Source: LMUY01 sp965199005 (GTDB lineage Bacteria > Pseudomonadota > Alphaproteobacteria > Acetobacterales > Acetobacteraceae). Taken from it: 64,000 nucleotides of DNA. The stretch spans positions 2,604,001 to 2,668,000 of the forward strand of contig CBDAQK010000006.1 in NCBI GenBank assembly GCA_965199005.1. The letters are read 5' to 3'. The notes under the pieces are model-generated. The model searched no databases, was not told where the DNA came from, and was given only the letters and a program-made list of their open reading frames with translations. Position numbers and translations under genes: made by a program. Positions 1 through 8,647 of the stretch are shown in pieces (positions within the stretch are counted from its first letter, which is position 1; each line of letters starts with the position of its first letter).

Positions 1-51
1 GTCGAACGTCACAGAAACACCGTTCAAATACAGCAGCGTTCCATTGCTCAC
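1..51 (-). CDS. urtD: Urea ABC transporter ATP-binding protein UrtD, N-terminus only
   Basis: Only the first 17 codons lie in the window; the gene continues past the left edge. The GTG start overlaps the urtC stop as GTGA. The visible peptide (SNGTLLYLNGVSVTFD) reads like the opening beta-strand of a branched-chain-type ABC ATPase. UrtD is known as one of two ATPases that energise urea import. The assignment rests mainly on its place directly after urtA, urtB and urtC; no Walker motif is visible. Confidence 0.7.
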   Translation of the reverse strand, partial: MSNGTLLYLNGVSVTFD

Positions 52-1169
52 GACACCGCTTCCTTGGCGGCCGCCTCGGTTGGCGAGGGCGGTGCGGCGG
101 GCAAAGGCGGGTCCCCCCGCTCGCGCACCGGGATCAAACCCAGCAGGCCGCGCGGCAGGAACAAGGTCACCAGGATGAACAAAGCACCCAGGGCGAACAG
201 CCACACCTCCGGCAGTGCCCCGGTCAGCACCGTCTTGCCGAGGTTGACCAGCACCGCACCCAGGATCGGACCGGCCAACGTGCCGCGGCCCCCGACGGCG
301 ACCCAAATCACCGCCTCGATGGAGTTGGCGGGCGCGAACTCACCTGGATTGATGATGCCAACCTGCGGCACATAAAGCGCCCCACCGATCGCCGCCATCA
401 CCGCGGACACCACCCAGACCACCAGCTTGTAACGCTCCGGCCGGTAGCCCAGGAACCGCGTCCGGCTCTCGGCATCGCGCACGGCCACCATGACCTTGCC
501 AAATCGCGACCGGGTCATCGCCCGGGCCAGCAGATAGAGCAGGGACAACACGATGGCGGTGACAATCAGCAGTCCAGCCCGCGTGGTATCGGCCGAAAGC
601 GGGAAGCCCAACAGCTCCTTGAAGTCCGTCAGCCCATTATTGCCACCGAAGCCCATATCGTTGCGGAAGAAGGCGAGTAGCAGGGCGTAGGTCAGGGCCT
701 GGGTGATGATGGATAGATAGACGCCCGTTACTCGGCTGCGGAACGCCAAATAGCCGAACACGCCGGCTAGTATGGCTGGAACCAACACCGCCATGAGCAT
801 CGCATAGCCGAACCAGTTGAATCCAAGCCAGAACCACGGCAATTCCTTGTAGTTCAAGAACACCATGAAGTCCGGCAGGATGGGGTTCGCATACACGCCG
901 CGGGCGCCGATCTGCCGCATGAGGTACATGCCCATCGCGTACCCGCCCAGGGCAAAGAAGGCCGCATGGCCCAGGGTAAGGATGCCGATGTAGCCCCACA
1001 CCAAATCCACCGCGAGGGCCAAGATGGCGTAGCAAAGGTATTTACCCGAGAGCGACACCACGAAGGTCGACACGTGCATGGCAGACCCTGGCGCCGTGCC
1101 GAGGTTGAGCACCGCCAGCAGCACCGCAATCCCCAGCACGAGCACAACAGTGATAGCGGAGGCCTTCAT
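48..1169 (-). CDS. urtC: Urea ABC transporter permease UrtC
   Basis: A 373-residue inner-membrane permease of the LivM/UrtC class, forming the urea channel with UrtB. The start is the ATG at 1169, overlapping the urtB stop as ATGA, giving a protein beginning MKASAITVVLVLG. About ten hydrophobic segments are visible, with the family signatures GYIGILTLGHAAFFALGGY near residue 60 and EAVIWVAVGGRGTLAGPI near residue 300. The C-terminal tail is rich in Pro, Ala and Glu. An open frame continues upstream of 1169 in the same phase, inside urtB, but its sequence is not protein-like; it is not a UrtB-UrtC fusion. Confidence 0.93.
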   Translation of the reverse strand: MKASAITVVLVLGIAVLLAVLNLGTAPGSAMHVSTFVVSLSGKYLCYAILALAVDLVWGYIGILTLGHAAFFALGGYAMGMYLMRQIGARGVYANPILPDFMVFLNYKELPWFWLGFNWFGYAMLMAVLVPAILAGVFGYLAFRSRVTGVYLSIITQALTYALLLAFFRNDMGFGGNNGLTDFKELLGFPLSADTTRAGLLIVTAIVLSLLYLLARAMTRSRFGKVMVAVRDAESRTRFLGYRPERYKLVVWVVSAVMAAIGGALYVPQVGIINPGEFAPANSIEAVIWVAVGGRGTLAGPILGAVLVNLGKTVLTGALPEVWLFALGALFILVTLFLPRGLLGLIPVRERGDPPLPAAPPSPTEAAAKEAVS

Positions 1170-2800
1170 GCCTCCACCGCCCGGCCCTTTTGCGGGAACA
1201 TCCCGCGGGGCCGCCGCTGAATGAAGGCGATCAGCAGCACCAGCACGACAATCTTGCCCAACACCGCCCCCGCCACCGGCTCCAGGAACTTGTTCACCAC
1301 GCCCAGCAGAAGCGCCCCCAGCGCCGTCCCCCACAGGTTGCCGACGCCGCCGAACACCACCACCATGAAGCTGTCGATGATGTAGCCCTGCCCCAGATTG
1401 GGGCTGACGTTGTCGATCTGGCTCAAGGCCACACCCGCCATGCCGGCAATGCCAGAGCCCAGGCCGAACGTCATGGCGTCCACCCAGGGCGTCCGGATCC
1501 CCATCGCGGCAGCCATGCGCCGGTTTTGGGTTACCGCCCGCATCCGCAGGCCCAACGAGGTGAAACGCATCACCACCATGAGCGCCGCCAGCACGAGCAC
1601 GGAAAAGATGATGATCGTCACACGGTTGTAGGTGAGCACGAGGCCGCCCACCTGCGCGGCCCCGCTCATCCAGCCAGGGCTGCCGACATTGCGGTTGTCG
1701 GCGCCGAACATCGATCGCACCGCCTGCTGCAGCACGAGTGACAGGCCCCAGGTCGCCAGCAGCGTCTCCAAGGGGCGGCCATAGAGGAACCGGATCAGCA
1801 GCCGTTCGACCGCAACACCCACGGCGCCCGAGACGAGGAAGGCCAGCGGCACGGCAATGAACAAACTGGCCCCGAATAGACCCGGCGCATAACCACGGAT
1901 CGCCTCCTGCACGACGAAGGTCGTGTAGGCCCCGAGCATGACCATCTCGCCATGGGCCATATTGATGACGCCCATGACGCCGAAGGTGATTGCCAGGCCG
2001 GACGCTGCCAGCAACAACACCGAGCCCAGCGACACGCCGTAGAAGGCCCCCTGGAGCACGGTCCAAATCCGCTGCCACCAGTCGATAGCGGCGATCGCCT
2101 TATCGGCTGCCGCAGCCACGGGCGGGGAGGGATTGGAAATAGTGCTCATCAACGAGCGGGCTTCCATGTCGCCCCGGTCCGACAGGATCGCTATGGCGGC
2201 GAGCCGGTCCGGATCCTTGCTGTCCGCCGTGCCCAAGACGGCGGCCGCCCGCGCTTGTTCCATGGTGCGCTTGATGGCCGGGACCTTCTCCTGCGCAATG
2301 GCGTGGTCGAGGGCCGGGACCGAATTGGTGTCGCGCGAATGGAACACCGCCTCCGCAGCGGCCGCGCGCTGGGTCGGGTCGGGGGACATCAGCCGCACTG
2401 TGCCAAGCGCGGCGTCGACGGCGACGCGGATGTTGTTGTTGACGCGAACGGGCCGAGCCCCGTCCACCGTGGCTGGCTGCCCCGTCGCTGCAAGCACGGT
2501 GGCGCTGTCGGACCGAATATACAGTTGCTTATCGGGGCCGAGCAGCAGGTTGCCCGCCTGCATCGCGGCCAGGATATCGCCTGCGCGCGGGTCGCCAGAG
2601 GCAGCGAGCGCCTCCACCCCGCGCTGTATCTCGCCGAAGTTACTAGAGGTGAGTCCAGTCAGGTCTGGCTCCGCCCGAGCGGCCACCCCGACCAGCAAAC
2701 ACAGCACGAACACCCCAACCTGCAGCAATCGAAGCAGGGGTGAGGGGGACAAAAATCCCCCTCTGGGGTCCAGGGGCAAAGTCCCTGGCCTCTCCCCCAT
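1166..2800 (-). CDS. urtB: Urea ABC transporter permease UrtB
   Basis: UrtB is the second urea permease and, as is typical of the family, has a long periplasmic N-terminal region (to about residue 230) before the LivH-like membrane domain. A hydrophobic signal segment (VGVFVLCLLVGVAARA) precedes that region. Membrane-domain signatures include GVMGVINMAHGEMVMLGAY and FGGVGNLWGTALGA. Start choice is uncertain: ATG 2800 lies 2 nt past the urtA stop and gives 544 residues, but its first ~20 codons translate a hairpin-rich element (2744-2788). A TTG or GTG just before the signal segment may be the true start. A further ATG at 2827 would overlap urtA by 25 nt. Confidence 0.9.
   Translation of the reverse strand: MGERPGTLPLDPRGGFLSPSPLLRLLQVGVFVLCLLVGVAARAEPDLTGLTSSNFGEIQRGVEALAASGDPRAGDILAAMQAGNLLLGPDKQLYIRSDSATVLAATGQPATVDGARPVRVNNNIRVAVDAALGTVRLMSPDPTQRAAAAEAVFHSRDTNSVPALDHAIAQEKVPAIKRTMEQARAAAVLGTADSKDPDRLAAIAILSDRGDMEARSLMSTISNPSPPVAAAADKAIAAIDWWQRIWTVLQGAFYGVSLGSVLLLAASGLAITFGVMGVINMAHGEMVMLGAYTTFVVQEAIRGYAPGLFGASLFIAVPLAFLVSGAVGVAVERLLIRFLYGRPLETLLATWGLSLVLQQAVRSMFGADNRNVGSPGWMSGAAQVGGLVLTYNRVTIIIFSVLVLAALMVVMRFTSLGLRMRAVTQNRRMAAAMGIRTPWVDAMTFGLGSGIAGMAGVALSQIDNVSPNLGQGYIIDSFMVVVFGGVGNLWGTALGALLLGVVNKFLEPVAGAVLGKIVVLVLLIAFIQRRPRGMFPQKGRAVEA
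2744..2788. repeat. Twin-hairpin GC-rich element at the urtA-urtB junction
   Basis: Two adjacent perfect inverted repeats: GGGGGA/TCCCCC at 2744-2749 and 2756-2761, then CCAGGG/CCCTGG at 2770-2775 and 2783-2788. Composition and the CTGGGGTCCAGGGG core resemble short dispersed intergenic elements I associate with Acetobacteraceae genomes; that comparison is from memory. It could form an intra-operon RNA structure that tunes urtB relative to the highly needed binding protein urtA. Confidence 0.45.
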
Positions 2801-2802
2801 CC

Positions 2803-4107
2803 TCAGGTCTTCCCGGCGCCGCCGCACTTGCCGAGCACGACGTTGTAGTTGCCGCAGGACATCGGCGGCAGCCAGTCGCTGATGAGGTCCTTCGACCCTT
2901 CCAGATATGGCGACCAGGCCTGTGCCACGATCGTGCCCGGCGTCTGGCTCACGACGTTGAATTGGCCATCAGCCTGGATTTCGGCAATCAGGACCGGCTT
3001 GGTGATGTGATGGTTCGGCATCATGGTCGAGTAGCTGCCGGTCAGGTTCGGCACGGAAACGCCGATCATGGCCGGGATGACCTTCGCCGGGTCCCAGCTC
3101 TCGGCCTTCTCCACGCCCTTAACCCACATGTTGAAGCCGATGTAAGCGGCCTCCATCGGGTCGTTGGTGACGCGCTTCGGGTTTTTCGTATAGGCGTGCC
3201 ACTGGTCGATGAATGCCTTGTTCGCCGGGGTGTCCACGCTCTCGAAGTAATTCCAGGCCGCGAGATGCCCGACGAGCGGCTTGGTGTCGATACCGGCGAT
3301 TTCTTCCTCGCCGACGGAGAACGCCACCACCGGGATGTCGGTCGCCTTGATCCCCTGGTTCGATAGTTCCTTGTAGAATGGGACGTTGGCGTCGCCGTTG
3401 ATGGTGGAAACCACGGCCGTCTTCTTACCGGCTGAACCGAATTTCTTGATGTCTGCCACGATCGTCTGCCAGTCCGACTGGCCGAACGGCGTATAGTTGA
3501 TCAGGATGTCCTCGGATGCGACGCCCTTGGACTTCAGATATGCTTCCAGGATCTTATTGGTGGTGCGCGGATAGACATAGTCGGTGCCGGCGAGCACCCA
3601 GCGGGTGATCTTGTTCTCGTCCATCAGGTAATCGACCGCCGGGATCGCCTGCTGGTTAGGCGCGGCGCCGGTGTAGAAGACGTTCTTGCTGCTTTCCTCG
3701 CCCTCATACTGGACGGGATAGAACAGCATGTTGCCCGTCTCCTCGAACACGGGCAGCACCGATTTACGTGACACGCTGGTCCAGCAGCCGAACACGGCGC
3801 TGACCTTGTCGACGGTGATCAACTCGCGCGCCTTTTCGGCGAAGAGCGGCCAGTTGGAGGCCGGGTCGACGACGACGGCCTCAAGCTTCTGCCCGAGCAC
3901 GCCACCCTTGGCATTTTGGGCATCGATGAGCATGAGCATGACGTCCTTCAACGTCGTCTCGCTGATCGCCATGGTGCCGGAGAGGGAGTGTAGAATGCCG
4001 AGCTTGATCGTGCCCTTGGCCTGGGCGCGTGCGCCGCGGCTGGCACCCATGGCCGCGGCGGCAAGGGCCATCGCGCCTAAATTACGTCGACTGATTGTTG
4101 GCTGCAT
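2803..4107 (-). CDS. urtA: Urea ABC transporter substrate-binding protein UrtA
   Basis: A 434-residue periplasmic binding protein, first gene of the urt operon. The N-terminus has a twin-arginine-like signal (SRRNLG followed by a hydrophobic stretch and ARAQA), suggesting folded export by Tat. The mature protein begins GTIKLGILHSLSGTMAISET, the usual UrtA opening, and has family segments such as NMLFYPVQYEGEESSKNVFY and a cysteine-containing C-terminus (SCGNYNVVLGKCGGAGKT). It binds urea or short amides and delivers them to UrtBC. A sigma54-type promoter lies 37-52 bp upstream of the start. Confidence 0.95.
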   Translation of the reverse strand: MQPTISRRNLGAMALAAAAMGASRGARAQAKGTIKLGILHSLSGTMAISETTLKDVMLMLIDAQNAKGGVLGQKLEAVVVDPASNWPLFAEKARELITVDKVSAVFGCWTSVSRKSVLPVFEETGNMLFYPVQYEGEESSKNVFYTGAAPNQQAIPAVDYLMDENKITRWVLAGTDYVYPRTTNKILEAYLKSKGVASEDILINYTPFGQSDWQTIVADIKKFGSAGKKTAVVSTINGDANVPFYKELSNQGIKATDIPVVAFSVGEEEIAGIDTKPLVGHLAAWNYFESVDTPANKAFIDQWHAYTKNPKRVTNDPMEAAYIGFNMWVKGVEKAESWDPAKVIPAMIGVSVPNLTGSYSTMMPNHHITKPVLIAEIQADGQFNVVSQTPGTIVAQAWSPYLEGSKDLISDWLPPMSCGNYNVVLGKCGGAGKT

Positions 4108-4143
4108 CGCTGCTTCCCCACGTTGCTGTGCTCATGCGGAATG

Positions 4144-4159
4144 AGCAATCATCATGCCA
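4144..4159 (-). promoter_or_regulatory. Sigma54 (RpoN) promoter for the urt operon
   Basis: Read on the minus strand the site is TGGCATGATGATTGCT. Against the sigma54 consensus TGGCACGNNNNTTGCW only the sixth base differs, and the GG and GC dinucleotides have the required spacing. It sits 37-52 nt before the urtA ATG, leaving a leader of about 25 nt. This is the expected arrangement for NtrC-controlled urea uptake. Several GGTGC half-sites further upstream (for example near 4233) could be activator contacts, but I see no full NtrC palindrome. Confidence 0.75.
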
Positions 4160-4426
4160 TCGCGAGAATGTGAGGAATGAAGCTGCATCCAACACGCAAT
4201 GCCGCCTCATGCGCCACCGCGTGCCCGAATCAGGTGCAACGATACCGTTACAAATTACCGTTGCGAAGGGAGACCGAAATCTGCCGCAACTGCGTGAGGT
4301 GCCTGTAATATCATATCGTCATGGCTTCCACGATGTCGGTGCGCGGCGACGCCACCGCACGGTCCATTGCCGCCATACGATCCGTCACGGCCTGGGTCGT
4401 GTTGGGGTTCGCGAGCAAAATCCGCA

Positions 4427-5869
4427 TCAGAACGCCGCCGCGTCGAACCCATTTGGCAACACGCCACGCGGCCGGATCGCGTCATACGCCGGCACTGGCA
4501 AGTACTGTCCGATGCCGGGCTGCGCCCGTACGACGCCGTCCTGCATGACGATCTTGCCGCGCAGCAGCGTTGCCACCGGCCAACCCGTCACCTCGCGCCC
4601 CTCGAACGGCGTGTAGTCGATCGCCTGCTGCATCAGCGCGTTGGTGATCGTCACCTTTTTCCCCGGGTCCCACAGCACCAAATCCGCGTCTGCACCCGGT
4701 GCGATGCGCCCCTTCGCTCGCAGCCCGAACAGCTCGGCCGGGCGCGTCGCCGTCAGCCGGACGAAGTCGCTGGGGCTGATACGCCCGCTCACCACACCCT
4801 CCGTCCACAGCAAAGGCAGGCGCGCCGCCAGCCCCGGCACGCCGTTGGGAATGGCGGTGAAGGGCGCGTCATCGCCCCCGGCCCGCTTGCCGCGCGGGCC
4901 GCCATAGCACCAGCCGCTATGGTCGGAGCTGATCACCTCGAGCGTCCGCAGCCGGATCGCATCCCACAGCGCCTGCGTGGCGGCGGCGTCCCGCGGGGCT
5001 GGGCTGCACATGAACTTGGCGCCCTCGAACCCGGGCCGGTCCATGTCAGCGGCAGTCAGCACCAGATATTGCGGACAGGTTTCCCCCCACACCTTCACCC
5101 CGCGGCGCTGCGCCTGCGCGATTTCCCCGGCGGCCTGCGAACCCGAGACGTGGAACACCTCGATTGGCGTATCCACCAGTTCGGCCAGCGCGATGGCCCG
5201 GTGCGTCGCCTCCCGCTCGACAATTTCGGGCCGGGACCACGCATGGTATTTCGGCGCGGTGTGCCCCGCCGCCAGCAGGGCCGCGGATCGCCAGGCGATG
5301 GCGTCATAATTCTCGCAGTGCACCGTGACGAGGCAGCCGAGCCGCCGCGCGGCCGACAGCACCGCCAGATATTGCCGGTCGTCCAGCCGCAGCGGATCGT
5401 AGGTCAGGAACACCTTCAGGCTGCGAATGCCGCTGGCGACCAACTCCGGCAGTTCGGTGTAGATCACCGCGTCGGTCGGGTTGGTGATGATTTGGTGGAA
5501 CGCGTAGTCCACCATCGCCCCCACCTCTGCCCGGCGCCGGTATTCGGCCAGCGGTTCCAGCACGCCCCGCCCCTTGAACTGCGTCGAAAAGGTGACGACG
5601 CTGGTGGTGCCACCGGCCAGCGCGGCGGTGCTGCCGGTGACGAAGGTCTCCTCGTCGGCACCCCCGCCCGCCTGCAACTGCTCGATATGGCAGTGGGTGT
5701 CGACGCCGCCGGGCATCACGAGCAGACCCTGCGCGTCGAGGGTGGGGCCACCGTCCAGCCGGTCGGCAATGGCGGCGATGCGGCCGGCGCAGATGCCGAT
5801 ATCGGCCGCGAACTGGTCGATCGCGGTGATCACGGTCCCGCCACGCACGATCAGGTCAAAATCCGGCAT
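4427..5869 (-). CDS. Dihydropyrimidinase / D-hydantoinase family amidohydrolase
   Basis: A 480-residue cytosolic cyclic amidohydrolase that opens hydantoin, dihydropyrimidine or similar rings to N-carbamoyl products. All binuclear-metal ligands are present at the standard positions: H59 and H61 (DTHCH), the carboxylated lysine K152 (SLKVFLTYD), H184 (VTVHCEN), H240 (FHVSG) and D316 (SSDHSG). The ATG at 5869 follows an AGGAG site, so longer in-frame starts were rejected. It faces away from the aminotransferase at 5992 across a 122-bp gap. Its natural substrate cannot be told from sequence; phenylhydantoinase or allantoinase-like roles remain possible. Confidence 0.9.
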   Translation of the reverse strand: MPDFDLIVRGGTVITAIDQFAADIGICAGRIAAIADRLDGGPTLDAQGLLVMPGGVDTHCHIEQLQAGGGADEETFVTGSTAALAGGTTSVVTFSTQFKGRGVLEPLAEYRRRAEVGAMVDYAFHQIITNPTDAVIYTELPELVASGIRSLKVFLTYDPLRLDDRQYLAVLSAARRLGCLVTVHCENYDAIAWRSAALLAAGHTAPKYHAWSRPEIVEREATHRAIALAELVDTPIEVFHVSGSQAAGEIAQAQRRGVKVWGETCPQYLVLTAADMDRPGFEGAKFMCSPAPRDAAATQALWDAIRLRTLEVISSDHSGWCYGGPRGKRAGGDDAPFTAIPNGVPGLAARLPLLWTEGVVSGRISPSDFVRLTATRPAELFGLRAKGRIAPGADADLVLWDPGKKVTITNALMQQAIDYTPFEGREVTGWPVATLLRGKIVMQDGVVRAQPGIGQYLPVPAYDAIRPRGVLPNGFDAAAF

Positions 5870-5991
5870 GAGGTCTCCTGAGGTCGAATCGATCTGCACG
5901 TAAGAAGGCCGAGGGGATACTGTCCAGCCTTGACGAACGCCCTGCCCCCAACTCGCCGCGTCTTGGGGTGCCATCGAAACAGAGGTCCACC

Positions 5992-7146
5992 ATGCTCCCC
6001 TCGCAGCGCCACTTGTTCGAAATCCCCCGCGATGTCGCCTATCTCAACAATGGGTCGTTCACTCCCCTGCCCCGCTGCGTGCGGGAGGCCGGGGAGGCAG
6101 GTGTCGCCGTGAAGAGCACCCCGTGGCTGATGGACCACGCGGCCATTGACCGCCGGGTCGAGACGATCCGGGCCACCGCAGCCAGCTTCATCGGTGCCCA
6201 GGCAGACGATATCGCGATCGTCCACTCGGCAGCCTATGGCATCGCCACCGCTGCAGCCAATCTCGCCATCACCGCCACCACGCGCATCCTGCTGATCGAA
6301 GGCGAATTCCCCTCGCAATCCCTGGAATGGGCGCGCCGGGCGCAACAGACCGGTGCAATGCTGGATGTCGTCCCGCGGCCGGAGGACGGCGACTGGACAG
6401 CCGCCATCCTGCGCCGCATCGAACAACCCGGGCTGCCCCCGGTCGGCATTGCAGCCTTGACGCCGCTGGTATGGACCGATGGCACCCTGATCGACCTCGA
6501 ACACCTGGTGCCGGCGCTGCGGCAACAGGGCGCCGCGATCGTGGTGGATGCCACGCAGGCGGTTGGCGTGCTGCCCATCGATGTCGGGCGGTTGGCGGCG
6601 GACTACCTGGTCTTCCCGACCTACAAATGGCTGCTGGGCCCCTACACGCTCGCCTTTCTGTATGTCGCGCCAGCCCGGCAGCAGGGAACGCCGTTGGAGC
6701 AATATGGGGCGAACCGCATCGGCGGTGGCGACCCCTTCGCCGGGCGGCTGGGTGACCCTGTCGCGACCGCCCGCCGCTTCGACATGGGACAGCGCAACAA
6801 CCCGGTGAGCCTGCCGATGGCGCTGGCGGGCATGGAACTGGTGCGGGATTGGGAACGCGACGCCATCAGCGAACGCCAGCGCATGTTGACGGACGCGCTG
6901 GCAGACCGTGCCGAGGCGTACGGGCTGCATCCGATCCCACGCCCACGCCGCGCACCGCACATCCTGGGACTGCAGCCACCGGCGGGCCTGGTGACGGCAA
7001 AGCTGGTTGCGGCGCTGGCCGAACATGGCGTGTATGTGGCCGAGCGCGGCGGGCGGATCCGCATCGGCGCTCACGTGTTCAACGACGAGGAGGATGTGGC
7101 CCGCTTCGCGGCGGCGCTTGACCGTGCTGTGACGGCGGGCCGCTGA
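5992..7146 (+). CDS. Class V PLP-dependent aminotransferase-fold enzyme
   Basis: A 384-residue fold-type I PLP enzyme of the class V group (cysteine desulfurase, isopenicillin N epimerase-like). The cofactor motif DATQA (D187, Q190) and the Schiff-base lysine K212 in FPTYKWLLGPY are both present. The N-terminus has the usual LNNGSFTPLP loop. The start ATG 5992 is preceded by AGAGG; an upstream GTG at 5968 has no good site. There is no conserved extra cysteine suggesting sulfur transfer. Divergent pairing with the hydantoinase hints at shared control of nitrogen-compound use, but the reaction is unknown. Confidence 0.82.
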   Translation: MLPSQRHLFEIPRDVAYLNNGSFTPLPRCVREAGEAGVAVKSTPWLMDHAAIDRRVETIRATAASFIGAQADDIAIVHSAAYGIATAAANLAITATTRILLIEGEFPSQSLEWARRAQQTGAMLDVVPRPEDGDWTAAILRRIEQPGLPPVGIAALTPLVWTDGTLIDLEHLVPALRQQGAAIVVDATQAVGVLPIDVGRLAADYLVFPTYKWLLGPYTLAFLYVAPARQQGTPLEQYGANRIGGGDPFAGRLGDPVATARRFDMGQRNNPVSLPMALAGMELVRDWERDAISERQRMLTDALADRAEAYGLHPIPRPRRAPHILGLQPPAGLVTAKLVAALAEHGVYVAERGGRIRIGAHVFNDEEDVARFAAALDRAVTAGR

Positions 7147-7209
7147 CATAGCGTTCGCGGGTATAGCGCTGCCGTGGCCAGGGCCACCCTTATTAGGAAA
7201 GACCGAAGC

Positions 7210-7236
7210 GCCCCGGCAAGCACCGCTTGCCGGGGC
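7210..7236 (-). terminator. Perfect 12-bp hairpin between convergent genes
   Basis: GCCCCGGCAAGC at 7210-7221 pairs with GCTTGCCGGGGC at 7225-7236 around a 3-nt loop. Leftward transcripts then run into CTTTCC, a weak pyrimidine tract. It lies between the aminotransferase stop and the fasciclin stop, so it may terminate both. Confidence 0.7.
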
Positions 7237-7246
7237 ACTGGTTGGC

Positions 7247-7846
7247 TTAGTTCGGAACCAGCACCGAGCTTACGACGTGGATCACGCCGTTGGACTGCAG
7301 CACGTTGGGGATCGTCACTTCGGCTACGCCGCTCTTGGCGCCCATGACGAAGATCTTGCTGCCGTCCATGCTGAGCGTGAGTGGCTCACCCTGGACGGTC
7401 TTCAGCGTGGCGGTGCCCTTGCCCGCCTTGATCATCTTCATCAAATCCGCCGCGGTCAGCCGGCCGGGGACCACATGGTAGGTGAGCACGGCCACCAGCA
7501 TGGCCTTGTTCTCGGGCTTCAGCAGCGTATCGACGGTGCCGGGCGGCAGCTTGTCGAAGGCCGCGTTGGTTGGCGCAAACACGGTGAACGGCCCGGGCGA
7601 CATCAGTGTATCGACCAACCCGGCCGCCTTGACGGCTGCAACCAGGGTGGTGTGATCTTTCGAATTCACCGCGTTCTCGACGATGTTCTTCGTCGGATAC
7701 ATGGGCGCACCACCGACCATGACCGTCGCCGTCGCCTTGGTCGCGGTGGTGGTTGCGGACTGGGCGGCTGGGGACAGGATGGCCCCCAGCGTCGTGGACG
7801 CGAACAAAGCAGCGAGCAGCAGACCAGCTGGGCGAATACAACGCAT
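7247..7846 (-). CDS. Secreted fasciclin (FAS1) domain protein
   Basis: A 199-residue exported protein with one FAS1 domain. The signal peptide (MRCIRPAGLLLAALFASTTLG) is followed by the domain's characteristic segments: SKDHTTLVAAVKAAGLVDTL, the H1 box FTVFAPTNAAFDKLP and the H2 box SNGVIHVVSSVLVPN. FAS1 proteins mediate surface or matrix adhesion; bacterial single-domain members are often periplasmic. ATG 7846 was chosen because AAGGA lies 8 nt upstream; ATG 7855 is too close to that site. A hairpin terminator lies directly past the stop. Confidence 0.9.
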   Translation of the reverse strand: MRCIRPAGLLLAALFASTTLGAILSPAAQSATTTATKATATVMVGGAPMYPTKNIVENAVNSKDHTTLVAAVKAAGLVDTLMSPGPFTVFAPTNAAFDKLPPGTVDTLLKPENKAMLVAVLTYHVVPGRLTAADLMKMIKAGKGTATLKTVQGEPLTLSMDGSKIFVMGAKSGVAEVTIPNVLQSNGVIHVVSSVLVPN

Positions 7847-7990
7847 AGTGCTCATCCTTAGTTGCCGGCCGCACCCTCTGGTGGACCTTACAAGGATGAT
7901 ACGGCACGGCAGTGATTGCAGATGCGCCGCGACGACAGGAAAGTTAAACCTATTTGAAGGCCACCCATACCGGCCCATCGGCTCCGGCCG

Positions 7991-8437
7991 TCAGGCGTCG
8001 CGGGCGCGCAGAAACCGGTCGAAGGCCGCCAGGGTGCCTTCGGAGACATGGTGCTCGATCCCCTCGGCGTCGGACTCCGCGTCCTCCACCGACACGCCGA
8101 GCGCGACCAGCAGGCGAACCACAATCCGGTGCCGCGCCCGCACGCGCTCGGCCAGGGCCTGCCCGGCCTCCGTCAGGAACACACCGCGGTATGGCAGCGA
8201 AGTGGCGAGCCCCTCACGCTTCAACCGGGCAATCGTCTTGATGGCGGTGGCATGCGCGACGCCCATGCGCCGGGCGATATCGACCGTGCGCGCCTCCCCC
8301 CCGGTGGCCAACAGGTCGGCGATGAGCTCGGCATAATCCTCCAGCAGGACGGAGGACCGGGCCTGCCGGGCGCGGTCGAAGTGGTGCGCCTGCGCTGGCT
8401 CCTGTGGCATGGCCGGGTGCTGCGTCTTCACGGCCAT
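7991..8437 (-). CDS. mntR: Manganese-responsive DtxR-family regulator MntR
   Basis: A 148-residue DtxR/MntR-type repressor. The winged helix-turn-helix covers RTVDIARRMGVAHATAIKTIARLKREGL, and the metal-binding dimerisation helix region has ARHRIVVRLLVALGV followed by DAEGIEHHVSE, where Glu and His ligands occur. It is divergent from mntH with a 210-bp shared region holding a TAGC-N4-GCTA palindrome. It is expected to repress mntH when Mn(II) is plentiful. No clear ribosome site precedes the chosen ATG, so the start may shift. Confidence 0.88.
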   Translation of the reverse strand: MAVKTQHPAMPQEPAQAHHFDRARQARSSVLLEDYAELIADLLATGGEARTVDIARRMGVAHATAIKTIARLKREGLATSLPYRGVFLTEAGQALAERVRARHRIVVRLLVALGVSVEDAESDAEGIEHHVSEGTLAAFDRFLRARDA

Positions 8438-8588
8438 CGGCGCGACCCCGCGGCGGGCCCGCGTGAGAGGGCCGGTTGGCCAGGTGTCCCGGCGCGAGGC
8501 GGGGCAGAAGGATCGTACTGCACCCGCCCGTGATGCCCGGGCATGATTGCCTGGTCAACTCGGCACTTGTAACCCGACGGTCAATCTC

Positions 8589-8602
8589 GTAGCTATGGCT
8601 AC
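8589..8602. promoter_or_regulatory. Candidate MntR operator
   Basis: The palindrome GTAGC-TATG-GCTAC lies 46 bp before the mntH start. Its core TAGCNNNNGCTA matches the core of the described enterobacterial MntR box (ATAGC-N4-GCTAT). Position between mntR and mntH supports use as operator for both genes. No second copy is seen in the 210-bp interval. Confidence 0.65.
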
Positions 8603-8647
8603 ACTTCTAAGCCACGACCATGAGCGATAGGGTTCGCAGGAGCAACA

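Noticed and set aside
1170..2078. Open frame continuing upstream of urtC in the same phase, suggesting a UrtB-UrtC fusion or a longer UrtC
   Set aside because: The residues are Arg/Gly/Pro-rich and unlike a permease; the true UrtB is encoded in another phase over the same DNA, and urtC starts at ATG 1169 overlapping the urtB stop.
4230..4300. Full NtrC palindrome upstream of the urt promoter
   Set aside because: Only isolated GGTGC half-sites are visible; arms do not pair at the expected spacing.
5870..7149. Long minus-strand frame opposite the class V aminotransferase
   Set aside because: Composition is His/Arg/Gln-rich with no motifs, while the plus strand has intact PLP-site residues. 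It is an antisense shadow of GC-rich coding DNA.
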